From: Actinomarina sp002308095
Lineage (GTDB): Bacteria; Actinomycetota; Acidimicrobiia; Actinomarinales; Actinomarinaceae
DNA: 64,000 nucleotides
Direction: 5' to 3'
Assembly (NCBI GenBank): GCA_045563135.1
Contig: JBJKUL010000001.1
Location: forward strand, 496,001-560,000
Shown piece by piece: positions 26,356-33,880 of the stretch (position 1 is its first letter; each line of letters opens with the position of its first letter). The notes under the pieces are model-generated. The model worked only from the letters and a program-made list of their open reading frames with translations. It made no database searches and was not told the DNA's origin. Position numbers and translations under genes: made by a program.

Positions 26356-27157
26356 TTTAAGCACGATTATTCATATCCTGTCTTTAATTAGGAAAAGTAA
26401 AACATATGATATTGATAAACTACTTTTTAGACTCAATCTAGATATTGATAAGTTGATTTATTCACTAACAGTATTATCTGAGATCTATTCAACAGACGGA
26501 GAAAACTTTCTTGACTTCAGTATTAATAGTGAAGATAACAGTATTTCATTCGAATACAATGAATCTTTGTTAAAGATGGAAACGATTACTGACTTAGATT
26601 TATTTAAAATGTATACGCTACTTTCTAATCCAAAAATAAATATTAAAAATTTATTTGATGACAATACAGAAATTAATCATTTTCTTGAGATTTTAAATAT
26701 TTATTTTGAGTCTCAGTATTCGACTCAGGAAGATAATTCAAACCTAGTTACATTATTTAACTCTGATGAACTTTACATTGAGTACATTAAACTTGGAAGC
26801 ACTCAAGCAAGTACATACAGAATTAAGCCACTTTCATTAAGTACTGGAATTGATGGTGAACTACTCGAAGCTTTTGACTATGTTGATGAGAAAATTAAAA
26901 CTTTCATATTAGAGAGAATTGTCAATTTGCCAGATGAAAATGCCTCAAAGAAAACACATTCAACTACAGATAAGAGTACGGAGATTACTTTTTTAGACCG
27001 TTCTGGGAATAAGTCGATAAAAAAATTTAGATCTCAACAAATAGCTGTAGAGTATTTCCTTAAGAATATTGATAACCAAAAAATTATTACCCCAAACTCA
27101 GTTAAAGTTGAGGTAGAAAAGAGAATAGATAAATTGATTAGTGAGTTAAAAATATGA
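26339..27157 (+). CDS. pafC: WYL-domain transcriptional regulator PafC (divergent)
   Basis: By position and size this is the partner of PafB. AGGAG six bases before ATG 26339 decides the start, giving 272 residues. The WYL signature is degraded: the family segment reads YRIKPLSLSTGIDGELLEAF, where the Trp-Tyr-Leu triplet is replaced by Glu-Leu-Leu, although the surrounding PL and F/ER pattern is kept. The N-terminal half is helical and rich in Ile, Leu, Asp. The stop overlaps the tatA candidate in ATGA. Confidence 0.75.
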   Translation: MDSKVNLSTIIHILSLIRKSKTYDIDKLLFRLNLDIDKLIYSLTVLSEIYSTDGENFLDFSINSEDNSISFEYNESLLKMETITDLDLFKMYTLLSNPKINIKNLFDDNTEINHFLEILNIYFESQYSTQEDNSNLVTLFNSDELYIEYIKLGSTQASTYRIKPLSLSTGIDGELLEAFDYVDEKIKTFILERIVNLPDENASKKTHSTTDKSTEITFLDRSGNKSIKKFRSQQIAVEYFLKNIDNQKIITPNSVKVEVEKRIDKLISELKI

Positions 27158-27333
27158 GCTTGGTGGAATTTTTGGTTATCGTTTTCATTTCTCTAGGAGT
27201 TTTCGATAAATCTAAAATTTTGTCATATTATCAAAAACTAATAAAACTTCAAAAAGGGCAAGAACGTCTGACAGTTGGTGATTCTAGTATTGAGGAAAGC
27301 TGGATCTGGATTGAACAAGGCGAAGAGGAATAG
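27154..27333 (+). CDS. tatA: Divergent TatA/TatB-like protein
   Basis: A 59-residue frame fills the exact tatA slot between pafC and tatC, overlapping the pafC stop in ATGA. It has the TatA layout: a very short N-terminus, a Glu near the start of a single transmembrane helix (LVEFLVIVFISLGVF), then an amphipathic basic helix (SYYQKLIKLQKG) and an acidic tail. The near-invariant Phe-Gly hinge is Phe-Asp here, and no LPEL motif is seen. TatA forms the size-variable pore of the twin-arginine export system. Identity rests on context and topology rather than sequence. Confidence 0.65.
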   Translation: MSLVEFLVIVFISLGVFDKSKILSYYQKLIKLQKGQERLTVGDSSIEESWIWIEQGEEE

Positions 27334-27337
27334 AGAA

Positions 27338-28039
27338 ATGAAGAAACCATTTATGGACCACCTTAAAGAATTAAATTCAAGATTTATTTTCTCAGCAATT
27401 CTTGTAGCTATTGTCTCAGTAATTGTTTATGTTCAGTATTCATATTTTGTTAATCTACTTCTGAATCCTCTTATACTCGCCGGATATGATCAGTCTAATA
27501 TTTTCGCTTTAACCATATACGAGGGTTTTCAGGTAAAATTGCAAAATACTTTTTGGATATCCGTTATTATCACCTTTCCTATAGTTCTCTTAATAATCGG
27601 TCTTTTTATAAAACCTGCATTAGAAGTTAGTAATGTGGTTTTTTCTTTTTATTTTCTCTTTTTTACAGCTTTTTTCTATTTGGGAATTTTTTCATCATTA
27701 AGCATTGCTCATATCGGTATAGAGTTTTTATTATCATTTAATGAGAATGAGGTAATTTTACGTTCTCAAAATTATTTTCAGTTTATTACAAGAGTTTCTT
27801 TGTTGTTCGGTATTTCTTTTCAATTACCTCTAATAATTCTTTTCTTACTTAATAAAGGCATTATTAATGTACACAACCTTACAAATAAAAGACCCGAAAT
27901 GTTTGTTGTAATACTTATATTTGCCGCAGTTATTACTCCAACCGGTGATCCTGTTACTTTATTTATATTCACAATTCCTATGTACTTATTAATTGAAATA
28001 ATGATTCTTCTACACAAAAAAAGTAAACGTGGAATTTAA
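27338..28039 (+). CDS. tatC: Sec-independent protein translocase TatC
   Basis: TatC recognises twin-arginine signal peptides at the membrane. ATG 27338, behind GAGGAATAGAG, starts MKKPFMDHLKELNSR, the family N-terminus with the Glu needed for signal recognition. Six transmembrane helices follow, and the ITPTGDPVTLF motif precedes the last pair. Length is 233 residues. Longer readings from 27275 would run through the tatA frame. The end overlaps helY by 11 bases. Substrates are not identifiable within this window. Confidence 0.93.
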   Translation: MKKPFMDHLKELNSRFIFSAILVAIVSVIVYVQYSYFVNLLLNPLILAGYDQSNIFALTIYEGFQVKLQNTFWISVIITFPIVLLIIGLFIKPALEVSNVVFSFYFLFFTAFFYLGIFSSLSIAHIGIEFLLSFNENEVILRSQNYFQFITRVSLLFGISFQLPLIILFLLNKGIINVHNLTNKRPEMFVVILIFAAVITPTGDPVTLFIFTIPMYLLIEIMILLHKKSKRGI

Positions 28040-29900
28040 TCTAGATCAGTTTCAAATTGATGCTGTTGAGTCCATTAAAAAAGATTTCAATGTTTTAGTT
28101 GTTGCTCCTACCGGGTCAGGTAAAACGTTTATTGCTGAACAGGCAATTGAAAAGTACACGAAACAAAATCAAAACGTAATTTACACAACACCAATAAAAG
28201 CTTTATCAAATCAGAAATACAATGACTTTTTAGATTTAGGGATAGACACAGGGTTGCTTACAGGAGATAGAACTATTAGTCCAGATTCTGAACTTATCGT
28301 AGCAACTACAGAAATTCTCAGAAATATGATCTATGCCAACGATAAAAGGTTAGAAAAAATTGGCTTGATTGTATTAGATGAAGTTCATTACTTATCTGAC
28401 TCTGAAAGAGGTACAACATGGGAAGAAATTATAATACATGCTCCTTCCAATATAAAATTTCTATTCTTGTCTGCGACTATTAGAAATAATGAAGAGTTTC
28501 ATAATTGGATCGTTTCTTTACGTGGGAAAACTTCACTAATAAAATCAGAAATAAGACCAGTCCCATTAGAAATATCCCTTGTTGGTGTCAATCCTCATAA
28601 CGACCAACTTAAAATAATTAAATCTTCTAAAGATAAACGGAATAACAAAATTTTTAAATTTGAAAAACAATATAGAAAATACAAGCGTCCTCATCTTGGA
28701 TTTCAATTGGATTATTTAACAGATAAAAATCTAACTCCTTCAATTTTCTTTTACTTTTCGAGAGACAGAGTCGAAACTAAAGCAAGACAAGCTGCTACAA
28801 ATAGGCATAAAATTAAAAAATCTAAAGAACTTAGAGAGGTTTTCAATGACGTATTCGGATCCCTAGATTCAAATCAATATGAACTATTAAATTTAGACGA
28901 GTTACTTTGGATGTGGCTTAGGGGGATAGGTTACCATCATGCAGGACTTGCTCCAATTGTTAAAGAATTTATCGAATATTTATTTTTGAATAGGTACATA
29001 AAGTTTCTTTTTGCAACTGAAACTTTATCTTTAGGGTTGAACCTTCCAGCAAAATCTATAGTTATAGACAGATTATATAAATTCGATGGTATAAAAACAC
29101 GTTTAATCAATCAGTCGGAATTTTTACAATTAACCGGTAGAGCAGGAAGGAGAGGTATAGATACTAAGGGCTTTGCCTTTGTGAACTACGATAGAAATAT
29201 TGAAAACTTTTGGTATAACAATCTATTTACACTTAAGTCAAGTATATTAAAGTCTGCATATTCAATCTCTTATTCTTCTATTTTGAATATGTTAAATAAA
29301 TATTCTCTTAGTGAAGCTATAGACTTGCTTGAGAAAAGTTTTTTTGCATATCAAAATAACTTCAACGTAAGTGGATTAAAAAAAACTTTTAAATCTAAGC
29401 TTGAAGTTCTTGAAAATCTAAATTTTAAAGAAGGAAGTAAAAAGTCTATTGTCTTAACTGACACATACAGAGATAACTTGATTATAGGCATTGAGTTATT
29501 GGAATCAGACTTCAAAAAAGATATGAATTTTTACTTAATGCTTGTTTGCTCAGGATTATCTTCTACACGTCATGACCTTTCCTTAAATGAGATTTACCTA
29601 GATACGTATGTAAAATTTCAAATTATGGAGGAAAAAATTAATAAAATGGAGACATTTGCAGGCGTGAAAAAAACAACTTCAATTGATATTGGGTGGTTCA
29701 GTATATTTAATGAATATCTTCACACTGAAGACATAGAGGCAGTTTTAGTAAAATTTAATATAAGCGTTGGTGATTTTATCAGAGCTGGGAAGGAAGCATC
29801 TGAATTATCAGCTAAGCTTTTTAATATCTATGGCAATAAAGAATTCAAAATGATTAGTAATTTATTTAATGATGAGTTAATCCAGAAAACAATGAGATGA
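28029..29900 (+). CDS. helY: DEAD/DEAH-box helicase, HelY/Ski2-like (short form)
   Basis: HelY is a Ski2-family RNA/DNA helicase conserved next to tatC in actinobacteria. Motif I (APTGSGKT, about 25-32), DEVH (about 118), SAT, the LFATETLSLGLNLPA segment and QLTGRAGRRG (motif VI) are in order. Mycobacterial HelY has about 900 residues; this one has 623, and the shortening affects the C-terminal beta and helical domains and the rRNA-binding arch region. Start is GTG inside tatC. The next gene overlaps by four bases. The biological substrate is unknown. Confidence 0.87.
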   Translation: MEFNLDQFQIDAVESIKKDFNVLVVAPTGSGKTFIAEQAIEKYTKQNQNVIYTTPIKALSNQKYNDFLDLGIDTGLLTGDRTISPDSELIVATTEILRNMIYANDKRLEKIGLIVLDEVHYLSDSERGTTWEEIIIHAPSNIKFLFLSATIRNNEEFHNWIVSLRGKTSLIKSEIRPVPLEISLVGVNPHNDQLKIIKSSKDKRNNKIFKFEKQYRKYKRPHLGFQLDYLTDKNLTPSIFFYFSRDRVETKARQAATNRHKIKKSKELREVFNDVFGSLDSNQYELLNLDELLWMWLRGIGYHHAGLAPIVKEFIEYLFLNRYIKFLFATETLSLGLNLPAKSIVIDRLYKFDGIKTRLINQSEFLQLTGRAGRRGIDTKGFAFVNYDRNIENFWYNNLFTLKSSILKSAYSISYSSILNMLNKYSLSEAIDLLEKSFFAYQNNFNVSGLKKTFKSKLEVLENLNFKEGSKKSIVLTDTYRDNLIIGIELLESDFKKDMNFYLMLVCSGLSSTRHDLSLNEIYLDTYVKFQIMEEKINKMETFAGVKKTTSIDIGWFSIFNEYLHTEDIEAVLVKFNISVGDFIRAGKEASELSAKLFNIYGNKEFKMISNLFNDELIQKTMR

Positions 29901-30772
29901 AAGAGTATATTGTTATTTACAACTTGAATTCAAGAGGCAGAAAGCTCTCTAAGGAGTACTTAAATGCCTTATTTCAAGAACATAAATTAAATTGTAAAAT
30001 ATTTATGACCAAAAATATCAATGAACTTGATGATATTTTAGAAAACTATAAAGATCCAAACAGGTATATATATTGCGCAATAGGAGGAGATGGAACAATA
30101 AATTCACTAATAGATACACTTTTGAAAAAAGAGATAAATCAGCCCACTGTAGGTTGTTTACCATCAGGCAGCGGTTCTGACTTTTTAAGAACTTTTGCTA
30201 TACCTCAAAATATAGAAAAAGCTATGGAGCACTTAAAAGGTGATTCAGTCTACCTAATAGATACTGCTCTGGTTGCAACAAAAACTAATTCTAAACATTT
30301 TGTAAATGTGCTTAATTTTGGGTTTTTAGCAGATACTGTTGAGCTGAGTGAAAAACTACCAAGAATATTTAAAAGATTTAGATACCCAATCAGCTTCTGG
30401 TTAAAATTATTTCCAGCAAAATCTTCATTCATGAATCTTCAAACTCACAATTATGAATTTTCAGCTAAGGCTTTTGTTATCTCAATCTGTAATGGTCAAT
30501 TTTTTGGTGGAGGTTGGAATATATCACCAAAATCAAGTCTTCAGGATGGACTGCTAAATATTCAGATTTTTAAAGTGTCTAAAACAAAAGCAATGAAATT
30601 ATTTTTTTTAGCAAAAAAAGGATTACATTTAACAGATCCTGATGTCGTGCTTAAAAGAAGTGGTGAAATCAAGCTATTAACTACTCAAGCTATTGAAATT
30701 GATGGAGATTTTTTCGATAATGGACCTGCTGAGATATTTGTCAAAAACGACTCCATACAGCTTAAAATTTAG
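29897..30772 (+). CDS. Diacylglycerol kinase family lipid kinase
   Basis: This DAGK-catalytic-domain protein phosphorylates a lipid such as diacylglycerol or a related acceptor. IYNLNSRGRKLS forms the first strand, GGDGTINSL (about 63-71) the nucleotide loop, and PSGSGSDF the second glycine-rich loop. The rest matches the DgkB/YegS fold including NFGFLADTVE. At 291 residues it is complete. In mycobacteria a similar gene (Rv2252-type) is involved in phosphatidylinositol mannoside synthesis, but the substrate here is open. Confidence 0.87.
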   Translation: MKEYIVIYNLNSRGRKLSKEYLNALFQEHKLNCKIFMTKNINELDDILENYKDPNRYIYCAIGGDGTINSLIDTLLKKEINQPTVGCLPSGSGSDFLRTFAIPQNIEKAMEHLKGDSVYLIDTALVATKTNSKHFVNVLNFGFLADTVELSEKLPRIFKRFRYPISFWLKLFPAKSSFMNLQTHNYEFSAKAFVISICNGQFFGGGWNISPKSSLQDGLLNIQIFKVSKTKAMKLFFLAKKGLHLTDPDVVLKRSGEIKLLTTQAIEIDGDFFDNGPAEIFVKNDSIQLKI

Positions 30773-30802
30773 TATTATCTTTAGAACGCTTTAAGGAGAC
30801 TA

Positions 30803-31165
30803 ATGTCAGAAAAAGATGTAGAAGAAATAAAAGAACCAAATTTAGAAGATCTTGAAGAAGAGGATCTTGAAGAAGCTGATGCTCCATCTGAGGAGGAAGA
30901 AGAAAAAGAAGAAATTGAAACGGAATCTTTGGAAGCGCGCGTAGAAAGCGAAAAGAAAACAGTAGAGGAGCCTGATGATGCAGAGGGTTCGTTTATGAGT
31001 GTAGATGCTGCTGAAAAAAGAAATGTTAAGAAATCTGATTTGAAGCTGGATGATGCAGCTGCGGATAAAGAAGAAGATGAATTCACATGCTCTATCTGCT
31101 TCTTAGTTTTAAAAAATACACAATTAGCAAAACCAAGATCAAAAGTGTGTAGCGATTGTGCATGA
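30803..31165 (+). CDS. DUF4193 zinc-ribbon protein (actinobacterial)
   Basis: DUF4193 proteins are small, acidic and found almost only in actinobacteria. The first 90 residues are a low-complexity run of Glu, Asp and Ala. The last 30 hold CSICFLVLKNTQLA and KVCSDC, two CxxC pairs for one zinc. AAGGAG lies five bases before the ATG, one of the best ribosome-binding sites in this region, suggesting strong expression. Function is unknown; binding to the transcription machinery has been suggested for related zinc ribbons, but nothing here shows it. Confidence 0.85.
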   Translation: MSEKDVEEIKEPNLEDLEEEDLEEADAPSEEEEEKEEIETESLEARVESEKKTVEEPDDAEGSFMSVDAAEKRNVKKSDLKLDDAAADKEEDEFTCSICFLVLKNTQLAKPRSKVCSDCA

Positions 31166-31601
31166 ATTTGAAAATTTTAATTTTAAATTTTCAATAGTTG
31201 AAACTGACACTCCACCGGAAACATTAAAATCATTATTCATATCTGAGATGAGTTCTATAGACAAAATAATTGTTGATCATTATTTGTCATTACAATTTTC
31301 TGATACTAAATATTTTGTATTAAACCAAGAGGATTTAGATATTGGATATGGTTTCGGAGCTATAGAGAATGGTTTCCTGACTATTTATGAACTTTTTGTA
31401 ATTCCTAAATATAGAGAATTAGGTTTTGGTACTCAAATTTTTAACTATATGCGTAATTTTACAAAAATAAATAAACTTAAAATTCGCTCTATAACCCTAC
31501 CTAGCGACAGAACAGGTAAAAATTTTTATGAAAGCAATTTAATTACGGCTCGTGCTTTAGTTATGGAGGAAAAACGTGAAAACTCTCGCTACAGACCTTG
31601 A
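31158..31601 (+). CDS. GNAT family N-acetyltransferase
   Basis: The 147-residue protein has the acetyl-CoA-binding motif A as VIPKYRELGFGTQIFNYM (about 92-109), preceded by the YELF strand and followed by ITLPSDRTGKNFYESN, a typical motif B ending. It would transfer an acyl group to an amine; protein N-termini, antibiotics and polyamines are all possible. GTG at 31158 is the start. It overlaps the DUF4193 stop upstream and the HAD gene by 26 bases downstream. Confidence 0.75.
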   Translation: MHEFENFNFKFSIVETDTPPETLKSLFISEMSSIDKIIVDHYLSLQFSDTKYFVLNQEDLDIGYGFGAIENGFLTIYELFVIPKYRELGFGTQIFNYMRNFTKINKLKIRSITLPSDRTGKNFYESNLITARALVMEEKRENSRYRP

Positions 31602-32325
31602 TGGAACTCTTTACCTAGATCAAAACTTAATTCCTGGTGTTGAAACTTCCTACAAATTACTTCTCTCAAATAAATTTTATATTTACCACACAACTAACAA
31701 CAGCTCGCAGTCAATTGAGGCTATTGGTCTTAAATTAGAAAAACTCCTTCAAACAGAAATAGACTTATCATCAATTATCACGCCCCTCGTAGTTCTCCAA
31801 CAATATCTTCAAAATAAAACTTACTCTGTGTATGTATATGGTTCAGATGAAATTAAGCAATTCATCAGCAGATTTTCAAATGTTGTAAACAGCCTTGAAG
31901 AATGTGATTTAGTAATTTTAGGGAGATTAGATGACCCTAACCAAGATAAGCTTGAAAAAATTGCGGCTGCTATTAAATCCGGTATTTCTGGTGCAACGTT
32001 AAATAAAGATTTAACATATCCAGTTAGCCCTACCGAATTTAGACCTGGGAATGGACAAATAGCTAAATATATTGAATCAGCTGCAAATAAAACTCTTGAT
32101 TCATTCGGGAAAGAAGGAAATCTTTTCGCAGAGTATTTTCAAAAAAAAGGTATCAAAATAAATTATGTAATAGGAGATAGGGTAGATACTGATATTATTT
32201 TTGGAAATAATATGAATGCAAAGTCAATATTAGTTAAATCTAGTATTAAAAACTTTATGCCAAGCAGTCTTGCAGATCAAATTTTTGATGACTTTAATAA
32301 GTTTGTTTCATCTGTTATTAAGTAG
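31576..32325 (+). CDS. HAD-IIA family sugar-phosphate phosphatase
   Basis: The HAD motifs are present: ATDLDGTLY at the start (nucleophile Asp), TTNNSS (motif II) and GDRVDTDIIFGNNMNAKSILV (motif IV), with the class IIA cap between motifs II and III. NagD- and phosphoglycolate-phosphatase-like members remove phosphate from sugar phosphates and damaged metabolites. Length is 249 residues. GTG is the start, with GGAGG upstream inside the GNAT gene. Its end overlaps the convergent rhomboid gene by 18 bases. Confidence 0.87.
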   Translation: MKTLATDLDGTLYLDQNLIPGVETSYKLLLSNKFYIYHTTNNSSQSIEAIGLKLEKLLQTEIDLSSIITPLVVLQQYLQNKTYSVYVYGSDEIKQFISRFSNVVNSLEECDLVILGRLDDPNQDKLEKIAAAIKSGISGATLNKDLTYPVSPTEFRPGNGQIAKYIESAANKTLDSFGKEGNLFAEYFQKKGIKINYVIGDRVDTDIIFGNNMNAKSILVKSSIKNFMPSSLADQIFDDFNKFVSSVIK

Positions 32326-33003
32326 CTTCATACTAAAATAACCTATTACGAAACCACCGATATGTGCCTCCCATGAAATATTATTATTTTGAAACACAAT
32401 AAATATTTGAGAGACAAACCAGAAGATCATAAAATATTTAGCCTTAACTGTTGTAGGAAAAATTATTCCAAAAGGAACTAATACTAAAAGCTTTGCATTT
32501 GGAAATCTGTAAAGGTACGCACCCATTAAAGCTGACACAATTCCAGATGCACCCACAATTGGGTTTAAATTTGATATATTGAGTAAAATATGTACACCTA
32601 TACTTCCAAATGAAGTAATCAGTAAAAATAGTAAAAATTTGAAAACACCAAGCTTGTCTTCTATGTTATTTCCAAAGATCCAAAAACTCCATAAGTTACC
32701 AATGATGTGAAGTAGATTTGCATGAAGAAAATTAGCAATAACTAAACTATAAATTATGTTTTTATTCTCAAATATTACGTTGTCAACTGTTGCCATACAA
32801 CTATTCGAATAAAACTGATTAGCACTTAGGGGATAGCCATTTTTGATTTCACAGGGTATTGCAGAATACTCATAGAAAAAATTAAATAGTTCCAAGCTAT
32901 CTTTTGGTTGAATAAGCAAATATACACCTATGGTTAAAAATATAAATACTCTAGTTATATAGGGAGTATTTGTTGCAGGATTTATATCTGATATAGGTAT
33001 CAT
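32308..33003 (-). CDS. Rhomboid family intramembrane serine protease
   Basis: Rhomboids cut transmembrane substrates within the bilayer. Six to seven helices are seen. The catalytic Ser153 is in GASG and His214 in AHIGG; HANLLHIIGN supplies the oxyanion-side His and Asn. An extracytoplasmic loop with two Cys (51 and 69) lies between the first helices and could be disulfide bonded. Length is 231 residues. The start is ATG 33003, divergent from nadK with a 36-base gap. Substrates are unknown. Confidence 0.92.
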   Translation of the reverse strand: MIPISDINPATNTPYITRVFIFLTIGVYLLIQPKDSLELFNFFYEYSAIPCEIKNGYPLSANQFYSNSCMATVDNVIFENKNIIYSLVIANFLHANLLHIIGNLWSFWIFGNNIEDKLGVFKFLLFLLITSFGSIGVHILLNISNLNPIVGASGIVSALMGAYLYRFPNAKLLVLVPFGIIFPTTVKAKYFMIFWFVSQIFIVFQNNNISWEAHIGGFVIGYFSMKLLNNR

Positions 33004-33025
33004 TTTGTACTCACTCTAAGTTGCG

Positions 33026-33039
33026 TATAATATATCCTA
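33026..33039 (+). promoter_or_regulatory. Consensus -10 box directly before nadK (leaderless promoter)
   Basis: TATAAT at 33026-33031 lies eight bases before the GTG of nadK, so the first transcribed base falls at or beside the start codon. TTTTGT at 33003 is 17 bases upstream of the -10 and could act as -35. No ribosome-binding site is present between the box and GTG. Confidence 0.55.
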
Positions 33040-33843
33040 GTGAAGAATATATTAATTATTTCATCAAAGAAATATACAAAATTAAAAACTTATACAGAGT
33101 TACTTGAACTCCTTAAGGTTATGGAGATTAACTATAATACTGTTTACATTGAAGATAGTGATGCGGACTACGGTAAACATTTAACACCTGAGACACTCAT
33201 TGTTAGTTTTGGCGGAGATGGGACCGCACTTAAAGCTATGAAAACTTCTTGGAGCAACGATTTACTATTCATGCCTTTAGGAACAGGAAGAGTGGGATAT
33301 CTTGTAAACCAATCAGGTGATATTCATGATGTACTTAAATCTTGGATTAACGAGGATAATGAAATTGTAAAAAGGTCTGCTGTTATTCAAAATTCTGAAA
33401 AAGATTTACCAGCTTTTAATGAAGTTGTGATAATTAAAAACTCCCCAACTAGAATTTTAGATGTTGTATTTAAGACTCACGATCAAACGGTTAAGTTAAG
33501 AGCTGACGGCATCATCATATCTACTTCCTTAGGGTCCACAGCATATAATTATTCTGCTGGTGGACCAATTGTTCAAAATAGTTTAGAGTCCATTATCATT
33601 ACACCAATATCTCCATTTTCTAAATTTCCTAGGTCTATAGTTCTAGACAGTGATTCAAAAATAGAAATTACAGTTAAAAAAAATCAGAATTATGCAATCC
33701 AATTTGACGGTGTTGTAGAATCTGAAGTCTTATCTGATAGTGATAATACGTTTGAATATACATTATCAGAGAAAGCATTAAATATTATTGGAACTGAAAA
33801 TTCTCCAAGACTAGATTTGTTCCTTAATCAAATACTTAGATAA
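33040..33843 (+). CDS. nadK: NAD kinase
   Basis: NadK phosphorylates NAD to NADP. The GGDGT motif (about 58-62) and its extension GTGRVGYL, the ADGIIISTSLGSTAYNYSAGGP substrate block, which includes the conserved Ser-Thr pair and glycines, and a final TISP-like stretch (ITPISPFS) identify it. Length is 267 residues. GTG at 33040 is chosen because the -10 box sits right before it. In mycobacteria this gene is followed by recN and two further genes before pyrG; here pyrG follows directly. Confidence 0.94.
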   Translation: MKNILIISSKKYTKLKTYTELLELLKVMEINYNTVYIEDSDADYGKHLTPETLIVSFGGDGTALKAMKTSWSNDLLFMPLGTGRVGYLVNQSGDIHDVLKSWINEDNEIVKRSAVIQNSEKDLPAFNEVVIIKNSPTRILDVVFKTHDQTVKLRADGIIISTSLGSTAYNYSAGGPIVQNSLESIIITPISPFSKFPRSIVLDSDSKIEITVKKNQNYAIQFDGVVESEVLSDSDNTFEYTLSEKALNIIGTENSPRLDLFLNQILR

Positions 33844-33868
33844 TCCTTTTAATAGCAATTTATCATGC

Positions 33869-33880
33869 TAAAATTTCTGG
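33869..33880 (+). promoter_or_regulatory. -10 box directly before pyrG (leaderless promoter)
   Basis: TAAAAT at 33869-33874 stands six bases before the GTG of pyrG within a 37-base gap. The spacing fits a transcript that starts on the start codon. Confidence 0.4.

Noticed and set aside
30781..31086. Serine-rich frame on the minus strand
   Set aside because: It is the antisense of the acidic Glu/Asp-rich DUF4193 gene; low complexity on one strand produces an open frame on the other.
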